DNA of 64,000 nt. Source: Euonymus europaeus (Eukaryota; Streptophyta; Magnoliopsida; Celastrales; Celastraceae). The notes below the pieces were generated by a model that worked only from the letters and a program-made list of their open reading frames with translations, made no database searches and was not told where the DNA came from. The translations under genes and the position numbers were made by a program. This document shows positions 56,940-64,000 of the stretch, in pieces. The stretch is from the NCBI GenBank assembly GCA_963580455.1, contig OY756966.1, positions 20,091,001-20,155,000 on the forward strand. Reading direction: 5' to 3'. Positions within the stretch are counted from its first letter, which is position 1, and the number at the start of each line of letters is the position of its first letter.

Positions 56940-59900
56940 AGATGTTTCCCAAACCAAGCATCTTCGTAAGGGCTATCGTCGAAATTAACACTGAACGGTC
57001 TTGGATGGATCCAATACGAAGCTATCTCACAGATGGGTAGTTACCTGAAGATAAAAACGAGGCTAGGAATCTCCGAGCAAGGGCAGCGAGGTATTCAATC
57101 ATTCAAGGGACGCTCTACAGAAGATCCTTTACGCTCCCTTACCTTAAATGTCTTGCTCCACGGGAGTCCGAGTATGCTCTCCGAGAAGTGCATGAAGGAG
57201 TTTGTGGCAGCCATGCAGGAGCAAGGACCTTAGCTAACAAGGTCTTGCGCTGTGGCTATTATTGGCCGAACATGAAGAAAGATGCCCAGGATCTGGTATG
57301 AAAGTGCGACAAGTGCCAGAGACATGCTAACATACCACACCTTCCACCATCCGAGATGACTATTATTGAGAACCCTTGTCCCTTTGCTCAATGGTGGCTA
57401 GACCTGCTGGGACCCTTCCCCCAGGCAATAGCTCAGAGAAAGTTTCTTATAGTGGTAGTAGATTACTTCACAAAGTGGGTTGAAGCCGAGCCTTTCGCAA
57501 CCATCACCGACCACAAGGTAAAAGAATTCATATGGAGAGCCATCACCTGCAGATATGGTGTTCCTCGGATCCTCATTACCGATAATGGTCGACAGTTTGT
57601 AAGTGCGAACATCCGAGAATTTTGCGAAGAGCTAGGCATCAACCTCAGAATCACTGCTGTAGCACATCCTCAAGCCAATGGCCAGGTGGAAGTAACCAAC
57701 CGTATCATTATCCAAGGACTAAAAACTCATCTTGACCAAGCTAAGGGACTTTGGACCGAGCAGCTCCACAGTGTCCTCTGGTCATATCGGACCATGCCAA
57801 GAACGTCAACTGGAGAAACGCCTTTCTCCCTAATGTTTGGATCAGAAGCTGTCATTCCAGTAGAGATCGGGGTCCCCACTCCCCAAATTGTTAACTTCAA
57901 TGAGTCAGAAAACAACGACTTGCTACTTAACAATCTGGATCTCTTAGAAGAAGCTCGGGAGACTGCTCGGATCAGAACTGCAGCTTATAAGCAAAGGACA
58001 GCTCGTTACCACAACAAAAGAGTCTGAACAAGGAGATTCTCCAAAGGAGATTGGGTCCTCAGGAAAGCCACTTCAGCTGGAAAACACCCTGGTAAGCTCG
58101 GAGAGACTTGGGAAGGCCCTTTTCGAGTTACCGGGGTCATGCGACGCCCCGGTCCGGGCACACCACGGGTGCCCTCCGGCACCGTCCTAGGCCGCTAGTA
58201 CGATCATCCGGCGGACCAGAAATCCGGCGGCATCTCCCCTTATATCGGAGAGTCCCCGCCTGCATCAGAAAATGCACAGCAATAAATATACAATCCATCA
58301 CACTAGCAACCTAGCCAGGCCTCAGGCCTCAATCACATGCAATCCTGATCCTAGGGGCCTCAGGTCATCCACTACCAGCATGCACAAACTGATAGTAATA
58401 ATCAAATCATCGAATCATCAATTTCATAATATCATATAACCATAAAATCAACTCAGCATACATCATGCATACACCCTCTGGTGCCAAATGGTTATAAGAT
58501 TATCATGAATAAACATCAATACATCATATACAAAATACGTGCTTAGAGTATCTCTCTAGCACCCACATCCTACCCAGGGCCATCCATGTCACCTCCCGCT
58601 CTCACTGATCTGCTCCACCAGTACCTGTACCTGTACCGTTATCACCTGTGGGGAGGGTAAAAAAGTAGAGAGTGAGCAAGAAGCTCAGTAGGGTTATGAG
58701 TATAAGGAGTAATAATGGCCGAATCCAAACAATAGGTTATGCAACAGTATGAATACTACTACATGCACGTATACTCAACAATCACATAAACATCAATCCT
58801 GGCAATCCCCTCAATGAGCAAACATCATCGATACCATGGCTCGTTCCATGTAATATCAAACGTGAGCAAGGCTCACCAAATCAACTCATCAATATCATGG
58901 TCGCTAACCATGACTATTGGACAGGAGCAAGCTCCCCAACATCAAACGCTCTTGGATTACCCAGTTGCGTGATTCTATCACGCCCGCACCACTCCAGGCA
59001 AGGTCCCTCACGAACTATAGCTCTAGTGCGTTATCCTACTTGGAGTTCACTTGACTCGGTGGTAACTCTCAGCACCTCGTCATCCCTCCAAGTAGCTTTC
59101 AAGAATCCTAAGGAGCCCCGAGTCCATACCCGGTCTCCCATGCAACTCTAATGCATTAATGCCATGACATGCCGAAAAGATATATATATGAACAACCTAC
59201 ATATATATATACATAACTACCATGATGCATGAACGGAAAATCACGTCGTGCCCATAAGTGATGGAACACACATATTCGGTCATGCAATATCAAGAATTAA
59301 CAACATTTCACAAGAAGGTTCGTTTCCCCTTAGAAGCAATTAAGGTAGAAACACAAATAGAATGACCAATGATAAATCAAAAAGCTCTTTAAAATATCGA
59401 AACGAACGATAGAAAACATGGTTGGAAATCCCCTACCTCGTGTCGAGCAATTTACCACAAATCCCCAAATTCCGTTCCTAGGGTTTCAGTTTGCCCAAAC
59501 CTACAATGTGGCGAAATCGAACCCTCAAACGCATCAATATATCAACCACAACTCATATAAACATCAATTAAATCAATAAATTCGAAATCATTTACTTCTC
59601 TCTCTAGAAATTTCTTCCAAAATCCTCCAAACTCACTCCAAGCTCAACTCAACTCCAAAACACAAACCAATCTACATAAACATCCAAAATCAATCTTTAA
59701 TCAACATATCTAAAGCATAGAGCTCATCTTTCTAAGAATCAAACGAATCTAACAAAAACCTAGAATTTCAAAAACTATCGAAAACTTACCAAAACTCCAA
59801 AATCCACCTTGAATCTTCCTTGATAAGCTTCAAGAGTCTCCAATCCACAATCTCCAAGCCAATCTCTTGCCAAACTCACCTTCTCTCTCTTATTCTCTCT

Positions 59901-60282
59901 CTCTTTCTCTCTCTAGTCGAGCTCTCAAGAAAAATTCTGCAGAAATGTATAACTCTTGTTTCTTAAAAACTGGTTTCCCGTCAACCGTTCGAACGCCTTA
60001 AGTGGCCGTCCGGACGCTTCACTGTTCTCTCCACACTCTGCCTACCTTGTAGGCTTAACCGTCTGGACGCCTCGGTAAGGTGTCCGGACGGTCTACTGTT
60101 CACAGTGTCTTTTTTCCATGATTTCGTACCTCACGGATCATCCGTAATTCGACTCAAACTTAAATTTTTGGGTCGGGGTTTCACAGGTCATGCTGGATGG
60201 AACATACAAGTTGGAGAATCCCGAGAAACCAGGAGAGATGCGACCCTGGAATGCTGAAAACCTCCTAAGATATTACATTTAG
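56940..60282 (+). pseudogene. Tat element integrase, interrupted by a solo LTR
   Basis: HHCC zinc finger (HEGVCGSHAGARTLANK ... KCDKCQRH), then the DDE core: Asp in WWLDLLGPFPQ, Asp in LITDNGRQF, Glu in NGQVEVTNR, all present. The C-terminal part GETWEGPFRVTGV is cut at 58140 and resumes at 60191 with LDGTYKL, ending at TAG 60280-60282. In-frame stops: TAG about 57037, TGA 57299-57301 (before KCDKC) and TGA 58025-58027 (NKRV stop TRRF). The last two look like CGA to TGA changes. Open core segment 57356-58027. Confidence 0.92.
58140..60185 (-). mobile_element. Solo LTR 'e', 2046 bp, inside integrase
   Basis: Minus strand starts TGTGAAACCCCGACCC and ends GGGGCGTCGCA. GGTCA is duplicated at 58135-58139 and 60186-60190. 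It shares the family layout with copies a-d: CT/GA-rich leader (59880-59915), donor GTAAGT (59789), TGAGC-TTCTT-GCTCA inverted repeat, pyrimidine tract and acceptor CACAG|G (58646). Removing it restores the integrase frame exactly. Confidence 0.93.
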
Positions 60283-60749
60283 CTTTCATTTGTCAGCATA
60301 TTTTTAAGAACCTCTTTTTCTTTTCTTACTCGTTCCTCACACGAGGTCTAAAACTTTTCTCATTTCAATGAAAGTAGCTCGTTCTCTTACCAAGATTCCC
60401 AGGACACTGCTCTGATACATTACAACTTATCTTATCTAAGTTACAATGGCCGAGCATCGTCCTAGGCTTCTCAAGTTACAGTGGCCGAGAAAAGACTTGG
60501 CATATGTTACAGCTCAATCCCTTTGAGCTACAACAACCAAGGGATAACAAGTTTGCTACGACCTAGAAGAGTCTAAGGTCACAACAATTAAGTGACTATG
60601 CTTGAATCTATTACAGTTTAAGATATTTTAAATTACAGTATCCGAGCATAAACAGAATTATATTGCAAAAGGCAACAAGAGAAGAAACTTCATTAACAAA
60701 CAAAATGGGGAAAGAGTTCAAAAACTACAACTAAAATAATGAAAACAAA
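60283..60749. other. Tat element region between integrase and antisense gene
   Basis: No ORF. Short repeats of TTACAATGGCCGAG / TTACAGTGGCCGAG / TTACAGTATCCGAG (60440-60650) look like a decayed tandem array. Confidence 0.5.
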
Positions 60750-62807
60750 CTAATTTTTTATGTCAACAAGTTCCTCGGCAGCTTGCTCCTTCTCAGTTTC
60801 CTCAGCAGGAACTGGATTGGGGGGGACATCGTTCTCTGGGGGGACAAGACGAACGACAGTATCCACATATGTTTCAATATCCTCTTCGTCGTCGCCCTCT
60901 TCCTCCTGGAGAAGACAGAATTGCTCGTAGGCTTCCTCCTTGACGACGTCCACCTCATCCTTTCTCGCAATGTCGGGACATAACTCGTCAAATATGTCCG
61001 AGCTCTGACCTTTGCTGGCAAGGAATCTCCGAGCTTCTTTGACTGCATATTGGAAGCAGAAGAAGCCCTCCTGCTTGAGGATGAACTAGAATTTAGAAGA
61101 TTCCCTGAACTCTCGAAGACCGGTTTGGCACCCGCTCTCGAACGTACGGGCACCCTCTACCTCCGCAGCCGACCTTTGTCTAGCTAGCTCTTCCTCGGCC
61201 TCCTTAAGCTTCTTGGCCAACTGGGACTCAGACTCTTGAGCCTTCTCAAGATCCAACTGAGAAAGCTGCAAGGCAGTCTCCGTCCGACAAAGGGCCCCTT
61301 TGAGGAGATGGATCTCTTGGGCAGCAGTCTTTTTCTCGGCAGACGAGCTCCGAACATCCAGCGAAAGTTTCCCGAGAAGGGAAGTCAGCTAAAAATAAGA
61401 ACGGAACAAGTTATTAAAGAAATCAAAAAAAGAAAAGAAAAAAGACAACGGAACGAGTTATTACCTCCATTAGCTTGACAGCAGAAACCTCTATCTTTTC
61501 CTCGGTGGACATCTCCCCGACACGCCTCTGGTCCGAGGGGAGAGACAGCTTATCTAGCATCTCCAATGCAAGCCCGGAGTTGGCCACAATATCCGAGAGA
61601 CGTACGTTCCACTGAGGAACATGGATGTCACCCATTCTGTGAGGAGGAGAGGAAGAACGGGCGTCCGAGACACGGGAAGGAGAACCCATTGGTCGAAAAG
61701 AAGAGGTATGAATGAACACCCCGCGTCCTCGACCTAGGTCCTTCCCTCAGCCTGGCTTCGGACGGATTCCCACAGCAGGAACCATTTTCTTTCTATTGCT
61801 CGTCTCCAGTTCACTACTATTTTTCCTCTTCTGGGCCAAGTTGGTCATCCTCTTCTGCATCCTCAGATACTCCGCTGCCGAAGACATATCTGAAAAGGAT
61901 AACAATGAATTAGAAGCGTAGCAACGAAACAGAAAGACGAAACCGAGCAAGAGCAGGTCCCACCTTGCATGGCTTGCTCGGACCTATGAGCCCTCGTAAA
62001 GTCTACCGCTCGGCACACCATGGGAATAGAAGGTTTGGTGAAGGGTCCTTTGAGGGTAAGATACCAGTCAAGCTCCTCTATAGAAAACTGGGGAAGCCGT
62101 TTAAATTTACTGAACTTAGGGAGTGTCCACGAGGTTCTGAAAGGTAAAACCTCATCCTCGCCCAAGGGCATCCGAACAAGGAAATAACTAAACTTCCAAT
62201 GATGATTGGAAGAGGAGTATTTGGGGGCCACCAAACCCTTCTTGAATTTTAGATAACATAACCCGGGGTTCCTCGGGGCTCTACACAAAGAGAAGATATG
62301 CTGAAGGACATTGGAAGATAAAGGAATGCGAAGCTCGGCATAATAATGGAGTATCGTATCGAGGAATACCCAAGAGTTAGGAGCTAGGCAAGTTGGACAG
62401 ATGTCGAACCGAGCAAAGAAGGAACATATAGCCGGAGCTATGGGGATCCGACAACCATATGAGAGGGCGGTGGTAGAAATGGCGAACTCACCATGCCGGG
62501 GATTAAAGGGGGAGACACCCTCAGGCACAGGCCGGCAATGGTAAGGAATACCGAACAGCTTCCGTTGCTATTCTACCTCGGATTTCGTAAGGCTACAACT
62601 CAGGTTTCTCGGTTCCCTAGTTCCATCACCTGCAGCTCGGGCTTCCTGCAGGGGAGCCTCAAAGCCAAGAGGTGCAAAGAAAGGATGTTCTGCTAACGGA
62701 AGCCTAATGCTCGTCCTAATAGGAGGAGAAGTTGAGGTTGAGGGGGAAGAACCTAGGTCGGCATCCTCTAATACATTAATATTACTACTTGAAGAAGGGG
62801 AAGACAT
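60750..62807 (-). pseudogene. Tat antisense ORF ('putative gypsy type transposon' protein), three exons
   Basis: Minus-strand gene with exons 62807-61964, 61889-61465 and 61388-60750 joined by GT-AG introns. It starts MSSPSSSSNINVLEDADLG downstream of a TATA box (62945-62953). The middle of exon 1 matches the plant putative-gypsy-type-transposon domain (FFARFDICPTCLAPNSWVFL, SLCRAPRNPGLCYLKF). Exon 3 is a long coiled coil (LEKAQESESQLAKKLKEAEE) with an acidic end. Three in-frame stops: TAG at about 62568-62570, TGA after RPKPG (about 61750) and TAG at about 61086-61088. Reading is otherwise continuous. Antisense ORFs here are known in Tat elements; the function is unknown. Confidence 0.82.
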
Positions 62808-62944
62808 TTCTCGTACCTGGAAAGCTCGGTTAGAAGAAGAGAATGTGAGTGCTCGGTTAGGATGATGGGATTTAACTGCTCGGAAATCACACAGCTCGGG
62901 TCTCTCAAACTTGGCAGCAAGTGATTTTGAAAGCGACGTCTTCA

Positions 62945-62953
62945 CTATTTATA
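62945..62953 (-). promoter_or_regulatory. TATA box of the Tat antisense gene
   Basis: TATAAATAG on the minus strand, about 140 bp upstream of the presumed ATG at 62807. It implies transcription opposite to the retrotransposon mRNA. Confidence 0.6.
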
Positions 62954-63167
62954 GTGGAAGACCGCTCCGGTCAACGGACCCGATGAAGAGACCTTCGGCA
63001 TCCCCTCATCCGGACCGTTCAGCCTCTGCTCATCGAAAGACCATTGGATCACTTCAGATCTTATCATAACCGTTCAAAGTTTCCTCATCAATGCCACCCT
63101 CGGGCGAAACAAATGACAGCTAATACAGGCCTATCATTGGTCGTCTATAGCTACCAATCACAGGCTT

Positions 63168-63178
63168 GAGGGGGCAAA
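63168..63178 (+). promoter_or_regulatory. Tat element polypurine tract
   Basis: GAGGGGGCAAA immediately precedes the 3' LTR and is the expected primer site for plus-strand synthesis. Confidence 0.85.
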
Positions 63179-63718
63179 TGATGAGGATATTTATCCTCTC
63201 CAATCAGAATAGGACACGTGGCAACAGCTGTCAACAGAAGACACCACCTTTCTCGCTGGGAGATTCTCGGTACCGAGCAATAGAGATATCCTTCTCGGCT
63301 CCGTACCTTCAGTACAGTAACAAGCTCCCAGTAAAACAGTAATTCCTTCATTTGGCAAGGTATTATTCACCACCACTCGAATTCTATTAATGGAAATCAC
63401 CTTCACTATATAAAGGGGTTACCCTATAGGTAAAAGGGATCACTTCTTTCACTAAAAAACACTCTTTACACATTTCCCTAGAACACCGAGCTGTGTTCTT
63501 CGGAGAGATTCTCTGTGCAAGCATCTGACTTAAGCATCGTAACACCAACGCCAGAGAACACTCTCTGGCGGGCCTCTAGCTTACGTTTGTTCATTTTTAC
63601 AGGACAACCCCCACCGAGAAGACTGTCTATACGAAGAGAAAGACCATCAAGCCGAGGAAGCCATTGTTCGGACCTATACTGATACGTTTCTATACTTTAC
63701 AAGTTTGAGACGTTATCA
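63179..63718 (+). repeat. Tat element 3' LTR, 540 bp
   Basis: TGATGAGG...TTATCA, uninterrupted. TATA box TATATAAAGG near 63407-63416 and GT/GA-rich downstream sequence. Followed by TSD ACCCA. Confidence 0.95.
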
Positions 63719-63723
63719 ACCCA

Positions 63724-64000
63724 AATTTGTCTTAAAATAAAAATGTTTTGTATGAGATTTTTAGGCCAGACTCTAAATTTTTTGTATAGATGATGATCCA
63801 GTGTCGCAACAAACCTTGAGATTGTTGAGATTGTCGTGTATGTCCATAAATTATATATTGTTATATGGCTTCCGAAGTATTTTCTTTAACAATTGACTTC
63901 ATTTTTTTATGGACACTGTAATGGATGTGCATGATACAAGAATGAAGTTATTGATGCAGTTTATCTACAACCATGATAGCTTCTTGTACAAGAATTTCTA
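63724..64000. other. Right flank of the Tat insertion
   Basis: Continues the pre-insertion sequence that ended at 51183. It is AT-rich, with no gene recognised. Confidence 0.4.

Larger units (their letters stand above)
51189..63718 (+). mobile_element. Tat-clade Ty3/gypsy retrotransposon, complete but defective
   Basis: Flanked by ACCCA (51184-51188, 63719-63723). LTRs start TGATGAGGATA and end ACGTTATCA; each is 540 bp once the insert is removed. In order: PBS, gag, protease, RT, two RNase H domains, integrase, a large 3' region with an antisense spliced gene, PPT, 3' LTR. The second RNase H and the antisense ORF are marks of the Tat clade (Retand/Ogre relatives). Two solo LTRs are nested in it. 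By eye the LTRs differ at about 20 of 540 positions, mostly transitions. Confidence 0.95.

Noticed and set aside
60783..60983. Plus-strand frame with hydrophobic residues
   Set aside because: Shadow of the acidic C-terminal exon of the antisense gene.

Overview
This is plant nuclear DNA, very probably from a eudicot and possibly a woody one. It contains spliced papain-type (SAG12-like) cysteine protease genes with plant GT-AG introns, plant-only transposon families (En/Spm CACTA, Sirevirus, Tat/Athila, a Stowaway-type MITE), and AT-rich intergenic sequence. No CRISPR array, tRNA, rRNA or bacterial-type gene was seen. Species cannot be assigned.

Host genes. Two near-identical cysteine protease genes lie on the minus strand at 95-1210 and 42815-43928. 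Each has one short intron and encodes 341 residues. They belong to a direct duplication whose copies (1 to about 1640, and 42721 to about 44333) are offset by 42,720 bp. A single exon of a DUF1218/Fb34-like gene (1785-1964, minus) is the only other likely cellular gene piece. Almost everything between and beyond is transposon.

Nest 1 (4762-28957). An old Athila/Tat-type env-like ORF on the minus strand (29447-28958, continuing 4761-4345) was split by a 2.3-kb solo LTR (4767-28952, TSD GGGAA). That LTR was split by a Sirevirus/copia element (5136-27001, minus, TSD GAGAG). The Sirevirus then received a 10.1-kb CACTA transposon in its 3' LTR (6173-16283, TSD CAT) and a 2.4-kb solo LTR in its RT/RNase H region (19770-22183, TSD AGGTC). 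The CACTA element carries a TnpD transposase gene and an 11-exon second gene that ends in a Ulp1-type protease domain. The Sirevirus keeps gag, integrase fragments, RT, RNase H and an env-like ORF, all damaged.

Middle (29-51 kb). Older debris includes an inverted solo LTR of the same family as the nest host (30460-32736, TSD CACTT), a copia gag remnant, a Tat/Athila integrase remnant with 3'-UTR repeats, a truncated LTR copy holding a 335-bp MITE, a Sirevirus gag remnant cut by another solo LTR (40220-41708, TSD TGTTC), a decayed CACTA TNP-like gene (45.7-47.4 kb) and several tandem arrays.

Nest 2 (51189-63718, TSD ACCCA). A structurally complete Tat-clade Ty3/gypsy element on the plus strand has paired 540-bp LTRs, PBS, gag, protease, RT with two RNase H domains, integrase, an antisense spliced ORF and a PPT. 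A 1.16-kb solo LTR sits in its 5' LTR (TSD TCTAT) and a 2.05-kb solo LTR in its integrase (TSD GGTCA). Frameshifts and stops make it non-autonomous.

No clearly new biological system is visible. The most interesting points are the intron-like layout conserved across five LTR copies, the TNP-Ulp1 gene in the CACTA element, the fully resolvable insertion chronology, and the duplicated proteases pushed apart by transposons.
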